A stretch of DNA of 64,000 nt from Kappaphycus alvarezii (Eukaryota; Rhodophyta; Florideophyceae; Gigartinales; Solieriaceae): the NCBI GenBank assembly GCA_002205965.3, contig NADL03000481.1, forward strand, positions 682,001 to 746,000. The letters run 5' to 3'. Below are positions 32,357-44,589 of the stretch, in pieces. Both the position numbers and the translations under genes were made by a program. The notes beneath the pieces are model-generated. The model saw nothing but the letters and a program-made list of their open reading frames with translations, was not told the origin of the DNA and made no database searches. How positions within the stretch are numbered: the stretch's first letter is position 1; each line of letters starts with the position of its first letter.

Positions 32357-35300
32357 TCAACGTACTTGAAATTGCAAATACCCCAGCGTACCGTTGAAGA
32401 AATCTGATCGGGCCATTCGCGGCGGGTATCCATCCTCTTTGCCCTGCGCTTCGTATAGACCACCTTCAAGAAGCGAATGTGTGCTGTGACAAACAGTCTT
32501 TTCTTTCTCGTCAATCTGGCACTGATTCGAACAATGATGGTATATCGCAACCTTGCGGACACCATCATTGAGCTCCACCAGCTGCACTCTAGACAAATCA
32601 TCTTGTAGAGGAGTTGACAATTCTATTCCTCTACTCCTTAATTTGCATCGAACTGAAACTGCCCACGGCAACTCTTCCATCCTCTTAACAATGCCTAAGA
32701 CAGTTAAATACTTTATAATCTCTCGTTGCCTCTTTCCAGTTGCACGTGACCGCGCCATGACCAGCGAATTACTCTCCTTCCCATACTCAAAAAGCGCTCT
32801 AATCGTACATCCCGTAGATATTCTATCATGGCGGAGGGCTCCGAAACACTTGAGATTGCGAGCGATACGCACACGACGGGCCCTTCTATACAGCAAAGGG
32901 CGAATTTCAACATCTTCATCCCAGTCAAATTACGCTGTCAGCATCGGAACATGTATGTCCAGTACCTCCTAAGCATATGCCAGTAACTTCTTTGTATATA
33001 CCTCAACCAGTCCAGGTGTGGAAATTGAAATAGACTCCATTCTACTGATTCTACTACAGGCCTGCCATCTCATGCTTACTTGAAACCATGTAGAACTCGC
33101 CTTTCCGTCAGCGCACAGCTCAGCGCATAACGTCGGCGAAAAGAACACTGAGAGTTGCGCTTTGACCTCTGACACAAAGTCAGCGTGAGTCTGGTTTTTC
33201 ATATTGCGCTCTGCGAAAGACCTAACCAGCAGACGGCGAAATACAGCTCGGGCAGCCCTGTCCTACTCCTGAGGGTCCCCATGTTGCCACATTGTTGAAA
33301 GGATGGACAGGCGAGCTTTCCAATCATTTGACAAGCTATGCTCCACTTCGGAAACGTGAGCACGCAAATGATTACCCTGCAGAACGCACCGTTTAAGAGT
33401 CTGGTGTGCTATTTCAAATAGAAGTCCCATAAAGTGACGAATTTGACCGAAGGCTGGCAAGCTATGTGAATAAAACTCAGTAAGTCGATGAAGATTTGGC
33501 TTATCCAACATGCGGGCGGCAGCATGCACACGGGAGGACTCCTCTGGACCAAACGTTGAGATATTCAGCTTCTGTTTCAGTTCATCAACAGAACAGATGT
33601 AGTCGTTAGCCATTTTTTGCAGTCCTGCATAGTAAGAATTATCCGCAACAGAACCAATGAAACTTATATAATCTTCTCCATCAACATACTCAGCTGGCCA
33701 ACAAAAAGTTCTAGCAATCAGACGCTGCAATTGCGTGAGAATTACATGGAAGTCTCGAAAAGTGTCAGTAACTTCAGCGCTCACAATGTTCAGTCCATTA
33801 CGTATGACCCGACTACAAACAAGAAGGAAACAGTACGTACTTTAAAGCGCCATACCGTTCAGAGATTTTGTACGGTTACTCCAGATCTCTGATTGAGGGA
33901 TCAAACCATAATTGGCGCAGCGCAAACTATCACATCCATGCGGGCCCGCAAGTCTGGTCAGTGAAGCAATAGGAAGAAAGCCCCAATGATATCGTTAGCC
34001 AAACCTGTTACTAGATGATCTATTACAGCCACATTGGACCTGTATGGATCAAAAGTACCGCTCACAACACGTTCTCCATCGACATTCAGGGTAATTCGAT
34101 GTCGCTAATTATTGAGAGCTTCTTGAATTTTGCGTAGTGGTGCTGATATGTCGGAGTCCCGATGGATGGCTCATTCCAAGTCGGTTTGCGTCTGCCATAC
34201 TAATGTTACTTTCTCGCAATGCCTCAGGACGTCCCCACGTTCGAAGATGCGCCGATTCTTCAGCGCATATTGCAGTGGTGTGACAATAAGTGGCGGAATC
34301 ATGACGAAACTTTCGAACGAATGCGCGAAACTTTTGAACGAATGCGCCATGACTGCAGAATGCGTTGGTGTTATGACCCATACATTCAAAAACTTTCGAT
34401 ACTTTGGCGTAATCTGCAATGAAGCCAAAAAAATCAAGATAAAACTAACACGTTACACCGCTAGAGGCGTGCACAAATAAAACTTTGACGGTCATCCTAG
34501 CAATGTCATCAATGACGGCAAGAAGAATCTCGTTCGAGCTGACACCGACCGGCGCAAGCGATATCAATCGAAACGCAGCTCGCCAAGATATCCATGACAG
34601 AGGCAAGTTTAGCGGTGAAATGTAGACACCACCAGCTGAAACTTGTTGCAACAAGGAAGAAAAATGTTTGAAGTCATCAGCATACAGAAGAAATCGATAC
34701 AAAAAATATCGCTGTCCATTCGGGAGAACTCCCCATGATGATTTGCTGACAATTTCTCTACTCGCTCCCGACTCGCTGACCCTTTGACTCGTTGAAACCA
34801 TATAAATGTCACCATATATGCCTTGGGAACCGAGCAAAGTGCTAACGTGGCAGGCACCAGCATTACCTTCTCTGCAATTGGATGTTACATCAATCAGAAA
34901 TAATCGGTAAGAGTCAATTACGTCCTTCTCCTTCCAAAATCTACAAAGAAGCACACACACGTTAACGATTTCATCCCACATTTCCCCAGACTCTGAGGAG
35001 GCCTCTTTTCCAGTTGGGAGAAGTAACGCGCAAATATCTCCAGGTAGAACGCGACTAGCAGCGGGATGAACATTTGAATCTGGATCATTTTCTCCGACCT
35101 GAAGAGCCTTTCCATACATTAAACCCCTGACAATGAGTCTGTGAAGCCCGGAAATACTGTTGAGAGCACGTTTTACGCATCTCGTCGCTTTGTTCGCAGA
35201 TCCGACACATCAAATAGCGCAAATGGAGGCCTCCTTTGAGTACGTATAACGATCTCGCCAGTTGGTGTCACCACTCCCAACTGAATATCTTAGGTCAAAA

Positions 35301-35900
35301 AGTATTGATCTAACAGTTTGCGGGAAATCGACGAGACGAAATTTGATAACATCACCTGGCCATGCTCTGACGCGCTGCAATCCTTGCCGTACAAAAAAAT
35401 GTGGTTGCATCAATCTCGGTACCCCTGTCCCTGACAATGGCTGCATTATCGATGCTTTCCAAATCGATTCTAGCTCTACGTTGACTACACATTGCATCTT
35501 GAAAAATCGGCATTGCAATATCCAATTTCTCTCACTTACTTGGTGGTCTGATGCGAGCTTCCGCAGTCCTCCACCTTAAGGTTCGAGTTTGGCCGCCTTT
35601 CGGATAGTGGATGACAATTTCATCGCCATAATTGATAACTTGAGCATCACTTGTCGTAGGCAACATGCGGTTGAAATCCAATTCGAAGTGTCTAATGAAG
35701 CTCTTCGGATACGAATTGTTCATGAGATGTGTAATGATATTTGTCCTGACTTTCGAATAGGAAGGAAGGCCTTCCCGTGATCCCGAAGGTGATTCCATGA
35801 AAGATCTCAAAAATCGCCGCAGAAACTCGTACTGAACAACTGTATACCTCACACTTCCCCAAACGATCACAAAACCTAACACGTTCTCCCAGCGCAACAT
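32357..35900 (-). pseudogene. large transposase-like protein, possibly CACTA/Plavaka-related, decayed
   Basis: A run of minus-strand open segments (35900-35532, 35518-35210, 35119-34445, then 34437-34109, 33784-33263, 33202-32969, 32896-32357) reads like one long protein broken into frames or exons. Diagnostic pieces are YRFLLYADDFKHFSSLLQQV then GGVYISPLNLPLSWISWRAA and FRLISLAPVGVSSNEI near 34720-34540. A GFIADYAKVS-type segment with GHNTNAFCSHGAF (Cys/His pair) lies near 34420-34340. FEIAHQTLKRCVLQGNHLRA lies near 33415-33360. The order, YxDDF, a G-x-Y block, a C..C/H box and then a F-E-x-x-H-x-x-x-K helix, is as I recall it in large eukaryotic transposase-like proteins of fungi and algae. 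Assignment to a superfamily is tentative. No TIRs were found. Confidence 0.4.
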
Positions 35901-36956
35901 CGTTCTTACCGGATTTTACAGAACTTTTAACAACATCTTCTCATTCGACTGACCGTTTGTACTTGATTGCATGGGATTATCGAGAATCGTTACATGAGGT
36001 GGTGGTTCCCCCTCTTCTTAGGCATCAAATACTTCAAACTCATTGGATGGCCCAATTCGGAGTTGTTCTATGACCTCAGACATCTCCATTCGATGTAATT
36101 GCAGATACTCGATTACATCAAACTAGAATTCGATGTCTTCGGTATGCTCCTGATTCTCCTCTTCATGATCATGGCCATTATCAGCATGTTATACAGCCAA
36201 AGCTCCGGAGGTGGACGTTCGTCTACGACCGCTTGAGTCATCATGTTCACATGAGTTCCGGGTCAAGTTATTCTCATCACTCATGAACAGAGCGGAAAGG
36301 TCGTGTGCTTCGTTCAAAGATTACAACCATCTAGAACCGTGCTTTCTTCTCCGTCGCTTGCAAATTGCAGGGTTGAGAGATGACATGAAGTGAAATTCAG
36401 CGGTATTAATGAAAGTTATCCATAAGTGTCGAAGGATTCAGGTTGTGTCTCGGCCAAGAAGCGGCCACGGTGTGTCTACAGAAGTAACAAAAGCGCACTA
36501 GAGTTCGATTCAAACACTAGAACGGCACAAGAGTGACCAAGTCAAATATTAGAATGGAGACCGACATTCCGCGCGTTCAATGTTGCCAAAAAATGACCAT
36601 TTTTCAAAACATTCAATATTACTACGTATAGATCATCAATATTCACTCTCTTTACGTTTGAAAAATGGCATTTTCTTCCCAGTTCTGGGATCGGAACAAC
36701 GTCATAAGGTTGGCGCATGGAGAGGGGCAGCGTTTTATTTAATCCAATTACCGTTGCCCACCTGGAGAAAACTGGTGATGATGGGTTTTTGATAAAAATA
36801 AACTGCTTTGGGAATCGATCTGAAGGCGTTCTGTTGGATTCACGCATTCATCCTGACTCATGCAAAGCCAAATGTCTGCAATAGGAATATATGCGATAGC
36901 AACACATAGTATGAATTAGAATGCACCTTCAAACCAAGGTATCTAACCGGAAACGC

Positions 36957-37029
36957 TAACTTAAGACCTGAACTAGGCCTAGGTCAGGTGGTAAGATTAA
37001 GGCCGGGCTCACAAGGAGCCCCTTGTGAG
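36957..37029. repeat. two adjacent hairpins
   Basis: First, ACCTGA-A-CTAGG then CCTAG-G-TCAGGT (36966-36989), one mismatch, with an outer CTTA/TAAG pair. Then CTCACAAGG-AGCC-CCTTGTGAG (37008-37029), a perfect 9-bp stem with a four-base loop. Confidence 0.75.
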
Positions 37030-37371
37030 ACCGCGCACTGCAGTGCCTCATGAGGGGATTTTTAACCTAGAAATGTCAATAGACGCGTGACGTGTCGCGC
37101 CTTTTTCAACTACCCATATGCCCCAGCTCCTCTGCGGATGTTGATGGTAAACACCAACACAATCTTTATCTTATTTGACAACTGCCAAATAGTTCTAAAA
37201 GAAATGGAGAAATATAGAGAGATGCTGCAGAATGACATGTCATTCAATACACCTCAAATCGAATTCTACGCATTTGCAGCCATGCGTGGCCATGATTGTG
37301 CACACCCACAGGCGTCTCAAGCCCGAGGCTCGAGAACTAATCTGAAAAAGTACAGCATGGAGCGCAGTAGT

Positions 37372-37426
37372 GCAGCGGCCATGGTGTCCAATGCAGCATG
37401 CCTGATGGCTGGCCTCAGGCCTGCCA
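37372..37426 (+). repeat. 50-bp GC-rich hairpin repeat, copy C
   Basis: GCAGCGGCCATGGTGTCCAA then TGCAGCATGCCTGATGGCTG and GCCTCAGGCCTGCC. The end pairs as GGC-GGCC/GGCC-GCC around TCA. It is open in the same phase as the LINE tail at 52.2 kb (SNAACLMAGLRPA). Confidence 0.6.
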
Positions 37427-38935
37427 CATAGGGCTTGGAGGATGTTTGAAGACAATTGGTAGAATACCTGCAGCATCTCAGAAGACGGCAGATAATATTT
37501 TTAAAACAGTAAAGAACCCAGGCATTCCAACCAGCTTGAATTTTAAACAAAATAATCAAGCTTGCGTTTAAACAAAGACCTGCGCAACATGGTTTCCTCC
37601 AAGCGATCTTATATGATTCTAGCAGTTAAGAATGAGTGCCGAAGTAAATGCTCCCAAATACGACTACTAGTAAAAGATAAAGTATCGAGCTTGTAAACAT
37701 CACTGGTGCTGCAGCTGATAGTGCTGCACCAGTGACATTTACATGTCTTCTTCTTCTTCTTTAACGTGGAAGCTGCGCTCTAATTCCATAACGACATGCC
37801 GCGTTGATGAGTGCTTCCAACGCCGCTTGTCTGTTGATGGGACTCTCAGCGCACTTCTGGTAGCTGGGTCTTTCGACTGTCTGAGATTACAAGAACTCTG
37901 CAAAGGGTATTTGAAAGGACTGTAGCCTATACTTTACTCGCAGTAAACAAGCCCCATACTTTTTCCCCCCGTTAACGTGCATCTGTGAATATCTGGACCC
38001 AACCATAGACCTCCTCTTGGACGCTGTCAATTGTGGTATTTAACTCGATAATTCCTGGCTGGCCACAGTGCGGTGTACGAGCTAGCGTTGACCCACGCGA
38101 CCACTACCTTTTGTGTCATTTTCTTTTCATTTTCAAGCCAGATCTCGTGTGCTCGTTCATCTTGCAAATCTTAAGCACGTTCTATCTGATATTTTAGATA
38201 TTCGATCGGCGACATGTCACAGAGTCTATGTATCCCTCAATTTATTTACTTGAACATCTTCCTGTGCCTACATCTTCGAGCTTGTAGATAATATCATATT
38301 ATGCGGATAGTTTTTGACAGTCTACTACGTCCATTGAATCATATGATTATATTATAAGAGGGTCATCATACGTGGTGATCTTTATCGGGGTCAGATGGTT
38401 GCATTTATCTGCAGCAATCTTTTTTTCAATTGTGTTTTCTTGCATCCCATAAGCATATCAGAACTGTTTACACGAGGAGATTCTCTCTATCAATTGATAT
38501 CAGATCATTGGAGAATCTCCCTGATTAAAAATACAGTCTAGCGACCTGAGGTATATGTCCAAGACTTTAGTGGCCTGTCCATTGATCCACCGGTCCAACG
38601 AGTGTATCTACCTCAGGTAGATAATACCGCGGCTGCATAGTATGCATTGCACACATACCCGCACATGAACTTAAACATTTACATTCTGTCCAGGGCAGTA
38701 ACTGTCCAAACTTTTTGCGTCTGGAGTGTGGCATCGTTGCGGCAAGTCCCTTCTCGTATATCAGTCCTCATTCGCACCAGATGAAAAGATAGCCGCTACT
38801 CGCTCTCCGAGACACATCGCAACCCATCCCCACTAAACTACAAGACTCCAGCGTGCCCGCCTACGTCGAGAGATCCCGGACTTAAAAATTATTCCGGGAC
38901 CCCGACTTCCCTTTGCTTTTTTCACATAGTGCGCT

Positions 38936-41215
38936 ATGACAATATCAGGGGAAATATCCGGGCCGGCCCCTGCTAATGTTAAAAACTCAAACTTCGACAA
39001 ATCGGAAGCTTGGCCCGAGAAGGGGGTCGAAGACGGTGACGAAACGTCACCGGTGAATGAAAGTGCAGGTCTGACGAATGAAGTAGGGACCGTCGTCCAC
39101 TCCGGGCCGAGTATACCCTCCGCTAACACAACTGGGAAGAGAAGGACTGAAGACTTTGATCTCGAAGAAGCGCAAAAGGTCTGGAAACGGGTGAATGTTG
39201 CAGCTTCGCCGAAGAAAACGCCGAGGAAAGTGTTGCGAGATGATGACTCTGACATCTGTGACGTCATCAGAAGTGTATCGCTGCAGCCGGTCATGTCGAT
39301 TCCATTGCTAGTAGCGCTGGCCCTGGCCAGGGCTCCAACTACATTCCTGTAGAAGAGAAGACTAATTCAACTTGGTGGAAGGATTTGCAGTTTGTCGAGT
39401 ACGGCCGTGCATGTGGTACTGTTATTGAAAGGCAAGAAGAATCTGGATTGCCTCGAGGGGGACGGGCGGGGGAAGTTCTGTTGCCATCTTTATGCAGAGC
39501 CTGGGCGGGCGCTCTGAACGAAGCACTTCGAGAGAGGCGCCAGTGTACAGGCAGCTCAAGGGCCGTTGCAGATGTTGAGGAAGTGATCGACGTGTGTCGT
39601 ATTGGCTCCGTGCACGACTGGAACACGCGGCCCATATCGGAAATGTCTTCTCGCCAGTATTTGATTAAGCGAGTTGTAGATGTGCGGGAGGGTGTGATGA
39701 TGTATCAGTAGTATGCTCATGAGAACTTCCAGGTAGCAAAGGATGCCGGGAGTCAGTTTGCAGAGCTGCGGATGTATTTTTTGATCCCTTTCACTTTGAA
39801 ATGTGATCGGTATTTTTGCGGGATTGCAATTGGGCCTACTACCTGACAGCTTTGGACTATGTACTGAACTCGAACGAGCCTATCGTTGCCAAGGATATAC
39901 CATTTTGCAATACAGTTTGCTTGGGAGATGGTGGAACAGATTCGGTGACAGGTCGCAGTTCTATTTTGATCATTTCCGTCGAGTGCTGTCGGGTATTCTA
40001 TACCCAGAAGATGCACACGAAGCCTCCCATTTAGCCATGAGTAAGGTAAGGGAGACATTTCCTGCTACTCCAAAGTGGCTTCTAGACTTGAAGCTACCGT
40101 TCCATTTCCCTTTACTACTCGGACCAGTAGCGTTATACAATCAAAAGGCCATGGCAACGGGTGGACATCCAAAGAAAAAGCGTATGGAAGATAGGCACTA
40201 CCTTGAAACCCTTGCACTCATCATCTGTGTATGGTGGAATGAGGCAATGGAGGGCAAAAGGTTATGTATCTTGACAGACCACACCATTAACACCCTCCGC
40301 GAGACTTGCTCCACTATTATTATGACCCAAGCGTGACTGTTGACAAAATAATGTACTGTATGGGTGCGGCGACCGCCGCTGATCCTGCGTTTTGGAGAGG
40401 ATACACGAGTGAAATACCTAGGTTCGAGACGTCATACTGGATTGTTGGTGGTTCGACTGGCCTACCTTGTCAGAGTCCTGAGCGTGGGACTGTAACTTAC
40501 GTCGACCCAAAGTCGCGTCGCTTGCGCCTTGTTCTCCGTCAGAATAGTCGGGATGAGATATGAAGTGCAACGCCCCTGAAGGTCAAGCTGAAAAAGGAGG
40601 ACTTGATGAGTGTACCAGAACTGGTTGACTTTGTTATTCAACGGAAATGGTTAGAGGAGGAGGGGGAGAGCATTGAGAACAAGATCATGCTTGATCGGTT
40701 GCTATGGATGGTAGGCGATGCAACGCATAAATTAAATTCAGCGACAAAAGAACTAGCAGCGATGACAGATGAGCGCAACGTGTACAAGGAATGGGTACTC
40801 GCACCGCGTGATGATATGGCTGTGCAATCCCACACCGCCCCCCGCCAGACTTCTATCCACATAATTTTCGTCCTAATCAGTGGCTGCGGCCACGTATCCC
40901 ACCAAGCCCAGCATTTGCACCACCTGAGACAAGATTCAAGTCCGACGTTGACAGATTTGGAGCCAGGGAATACCCCAACATGTTCTACGAATCCCGCTAC
41001 GATTGGCGGGATCATGCTGGACAGCGTGATGGATCTGCTTTCCATGAGGGACGTTACTTTAATGGTCGAAGAGTTTACAGTGGGAATCGTGGAAGGGGGA
41101 TGATCCTGGACGTGGTGGTAATCAGGGCGGAAATTGGCCTCACTCACGAAGTTATTCCAGCATGATGCCATCTCCTGTAAACCCGTTCACAGGCGGCCAC
41201 CGTTAGGATCTTTCA
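38936..41215 (+). pseudogene. unrecognised decayed coding region, RG-rich end
   Basis: Plus-strand segments 38936-39352, 39385-39711, 39803-40336, 40306-40563 and 40603-41103 follow each other with frame changes. The first is acidic/basic and hydrophilic (TGKRRTEDFDLEEAQKVWKR). The middle holds LTALDYVLNSNEPIVAKDIP then FCNTVCLGDGG near 39840-39935, and WWNEAMEGKRLCILTDHTIN near 40232-40290. The last part, in the frame giving MFYESRYDWRDHAGQRDGSA near 40980, ends in GNRGRG and RGG-like residues before about 41200. An RNA-binding-like RGG tail on a multi-domain fragment suggests a retroelement gag-like or virus-like coat protein, but I recognise no family. It is too ordered in codon phase to be noise. 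Confidence 0.4.
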
Positions 41216-41299
41216 AGTATCTGTACTGGACATGCATGTTACGCTTGTTGCTGAAAATCTCTCCGTGCAGCAGTACGGAAGATTGTTCGATGTAGTTGA

Positions 41300-41950
41300 G
41301 TAAATACGCGATTTTTTGTCAACACGTCGTTGAGTGTTGGCTATTGGCATGTTAGTGGCTGGAAGGGGGGGCGCTTGTGGGTATGGGAGCTCTCACACAG
41401 CTCTTTATTTGCGATGTGATGGTGGTTGCCGCAAGAATGGGGTTGAAGGGGATCTAGCACCACAGGCGTTATTGCAGTTGTGGTTGGTGACTTGGTTGCA
41501 GTTTTCGCAAGCTGCAGCATCGGTTGGGGTTTTGGGCGGTATTTTGGTACTGTTAATTGAAGCCGAGCGTATTTTTTGTTGCAGTAGTTGGAAGGGACCT
41601 CGAGAGGGAAGGGTGAAGGTTGCAAGTGGTTGGAGTGGACTTCAGAACGGGAAGGTGAACAGGAATTTGACATGGGTATACCTTTGCAAGGTTTGCGGGT
41701 GTCTGACGGTGAGACTGTTTGGTTCAGGATCTGGGCGTTGGACGGCTGGGGTTGATATGGATGCGTTATGTGTTGGTTGAGGGTGTGGAACTGGTGGCGG
41801 TTGTGATTGATGGAGTTTGGTTGATATAGTTGCAGAGGTGGGAATTTGTCTCAGTTGAGGGTTCGGGGCACGTCGGCTACTGGGGTTGCTTTGTCCTTCA
41901 AAATTTTTATCGTAGTACGATAATACCTGCATCGCAGTCTTGCAAAACAA
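41300..41950. other. G+T-rich low-complexity stretch
   Basis: The top strand is G+T-rich, so minus-strand frames (41341-41673, 41642-41950) read as Pro/Gln/Thr/Ser-rich peptides (HQSQPPPVPHPQPTHNASIS). These could be a low-complexity protein region but are more likely compositional artefacts. Compare 24.6-25.0 kb. Confidence 0.35.
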
Positions 41951-42314
41951 GACACCTTTATTTCCCCGAAATTTTATGGCAATTCAAGCTGAATCTGATA
42001 TGGCATAACTTTGCAATTTGTGCTGCGTTTTGGCAGGCCTTCCAGTATTTACGCTCTTCCGCCATTCTTTCCTGTCGATCACACTGCTTCTGGGATTTAA
42101 ACAGGCATCTCAACTTTGATAGCATCAGGTAACGTTTTTCTCTAAACCCTTACAATTTCTTCCCCTATTACGGCCCTTGCAGGGCCATTCCTGTTTCCCG
42201 ACTCTTGATACGTAACTTTTGCTTTCTCCAGGCCTAGAAATCCCGGGATCATCCTGATTTTTCATTCCAAATGAGAAGGTCTCGCTCGTGACAAGCCGAT
42301 TTTTCATTACCAGG

Positions 42315-42889
42315 ACCGATAGATGATGTGGAGGTCTTGTGTGAGCTTTACGATGGTTTCTCGAAATGGTGGAAAGCTTCTTTTAAGGCATTTAATACAT
42401 GTGAAGGCTATTTGGACAACTCTTGACAGAGGGAACTTGACACTGGAGTCCTGCAGTGCAAGTCTTTGAGAGATGGAGGTATCGTTTACGAGGGATCGGA
42501 GGACGAAGTTGAGTTCCTTCCAGGCCACATATTAAGAATCAAAGGGGACGGTATATACATCAACAACAACCCTTGTCTATAGTGGCGAAAGTTTGTTGAG
42601 AAACCGATGGTCAGGGCAGATGACAACTTATCGCTCTCATCCGAAAGCGAGGGGAGGGGGAGTGCCAGATGGAAAGCGAGAGAGTGGCTTTGTGGACAAA
42701 AAGCGATTGCGAAATTTATTCACAGAGACGGAACGGAAAGTGAAGACGTTATGCGAGTGCCATGAAAATCTCAGTGCAAAACTTGTTGGCATGGAACGGC
42801 GAATTGATGTGAATTCAGAACTCGTATCTAGACGTAGGCCTACCTCCAATGATAATGTGGAATGTCTGAAAACCTTACTACGTCACTAG
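42315..42889 (+). pseudogene. unrecognised decayed ORF
   Basis: A plus-strand frame from about 42315 to 42765 stays protein-like with only two stops (at about 42423 and 42581). It reads DDVEVLCELYDGFSKWWKAS near 42320 and DEVEFLPGHILRIKGDGIYI near 42504-42560. An overlapping frame, 42593-42889, reads a charged helical stretch (FTETERKVKTLCECHENLSA). Nothing in it matches a family I know. It may belong with the unrecognised region at 38.9-41.2 kb. Confidence 0.3.
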
Positions 42890-43129
42890 TTGTGTGCCTT
42901 TGTGCAAAGAACTCTACGAACATCAGCAAGACAGAAGATATTCGATGTTAAGAACGACCACTTACCAGCAAGGGGAGTCCTCCCAAATGTTTGTTCAGAT
43001 CTCGGTAGATTGCCTCCTAGAGCACTTCAGTATCTTAGCTAAATAAATATTTGCTTAGGAAAATGGAAGGGGAAAGGGGAAAGTGAGTTTTTTCCTGCTT
43101 TTCACTACATTCAAGATCCAGCGAGCAGT

Positions 43130-43664
43130 TTGGAGGAATTTTGCATTTCGTTCTCATCGCTTGGCGTTTTATATGATCACATTTTAATAACCTTTGTCGC
43201 ATACCGCATTCAGATACTGCATCTTTGTACCAAATCGCCATCTGTCCAGCTGCTCCGTGTGAAAGGTTCCTATATATACGATGAAAAGGATGACAGGAAT
43301 CCTGCGGCCTTGTTTGTCGGTAGCAGTTGTGCGTGTATAATCAGGAAGGGGGGTGAAGCGGATGAAGATATTGCTAAAATTTATCGCGGGAATGCACTTC
43401 GACGACAAACGCGTGAATGGATTCCTGGGCCTGAGAATTTTTGCCACAGGTCTGCAACGAACGACGTTGGTACCAGGAATACACATTGATCCGTTCGGTC
43501 AAGACAACGGTGATGTTGACTACCACCAGTTCATGCTCACATGGGGTCGAGGCGAAGAACCATTTCGAAAGAAATGGTCCAGAATCATTTGCAATCCCGC
43601 TAGGGTAAGCGAGAAACTGGACTTAACAATGCCAGAAGTTGTAGTTGTAGGGGACATTCCTTGA
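43130..43664 (+). pseudogene. unrecognised ORF pair
   Basis: Two overlapping plus-strand frames, 43130-43489 and 43353-43664. The second reads LGLRIFATGLQRTTLVPGIH then IDPFGQDNGDVDYHQFMLTW. No domain is recognised. The joint position of the frames suggests a frameshifted remnant. Confidence 0.3.
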
Positions 43665-44103
43665 GAGGAAGTGGCAGGCCTGCTTACATCTGAATACCTA
43701 GTATCTCGAATTCAGTAAAGTGTTAGGTTTGACTGTTAATACTGTTGGCTGACGTGCAATATGAGTCACGTGTCAGGAATCTCAGCTATTAAGCATAGTT
43801 TTCATTGCCATTTTTTGACGTGCATTACATGATCATAAACCGCGCACATTAAGAATGGTAATATTAACCAATGGTACGCTGTTTTTTTAAAAACAATATT
43901 TTTGATGCGCGGGTCCAATAAAATCTATAACATTTTTTAAACCTCGAAATGCTGCTCTCCTGTTCGACGATTGACTGCACCCCTTCGAAAACTTTGTTTG
44001 GAACGACGTCGATCGCATCTGATACTCTTCTAATTTGGCACAGAATTTCGACGTGAAGAGGTACACCGGTTGGCATTAATCAACGAGACGGTAACATCAA
44101 GTC

Positions 44104-44589
44104 TTATATAAACTTGTACGTCAGGACTTGAAACGTACTGTTATCACAAAATATAAACCCTTGCCAGAGCGGGTGACCGACTGGCAGTGTACAGCGTAAG
44201 AATGGTGCATGAAACACGAGTGAAACTGCTAGCATAGGTAACATCTCTCTAAGATGCGAGCGTTCCCAGCCGCTAGGAAATAAATTCCTCAAACCCGCGC
44301 ATACTTCCCATGAGAAATGAGGGGGCAAGCTAGCAAACTCTGCAGACGAAAGCGGCAACCCCGCTACAGTTCGCCCAGGATAATAATCACTGGCAGCTTC
44401 ATACTGAAAGTAACGGTCTTGTACGACACCTAACGTCCAACCACACCGCAAGCAAACAGCCACGATTGAGGGGCCCCCAAAACTTCCACTGCAAACAAAA
44501 ACAAACGTGCTAGATCCCTTTCGAAGCGAATGGCTTCCCAATCCCGAATATGAAGGAGCACCAATAGCACTAAGATCCCCCGAGACCAT
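44104..44589 (-). pseudogene. tyrosine recombinase C-terminal catalytic region (Crypton/DIRS-like)
   Basis: The minus-strand ORF reads GLGSHSLRKGSSTFVF, then GGPSIVAVCLRCGWTLGVVQ, then DRYFQYEAASDYYPGRTVAG and SSAEFASLPPHF. H-x-x-R in HSLRKG is the conserved box II His/Arg pair of tyrosine recombinases, and the Tyr of DRYFQY is the candidate nucleophile. GW.LG.V..RY and the terminal F..LPPHF pattern match eukaryotic recombinases of Crypton or DIRS-type elements. Such enzymes join circular DNA to a target without a staggered cut. Upstream sequence is in a different frame (44849-44430), so the gene is probably broken. Box I Arg was not located. Confidence 0.6.

Larger units (their letters stand above)
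35901..38930. other. intergenic with hairpins and one 50-bp repeat
   Basis: No supportable gene. It contains a palindromic block at 36957-37029, the 50-bp repeat copy C at 37372-37426, a stem TCACTGGTG/CACCAGTGA near 37702-37738, and inverted repeats at 38476-38520 and 38544-38618. Short ORFs (for example 36211-36393 and 37087-37431) show no family features. Confidence 0.4.
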
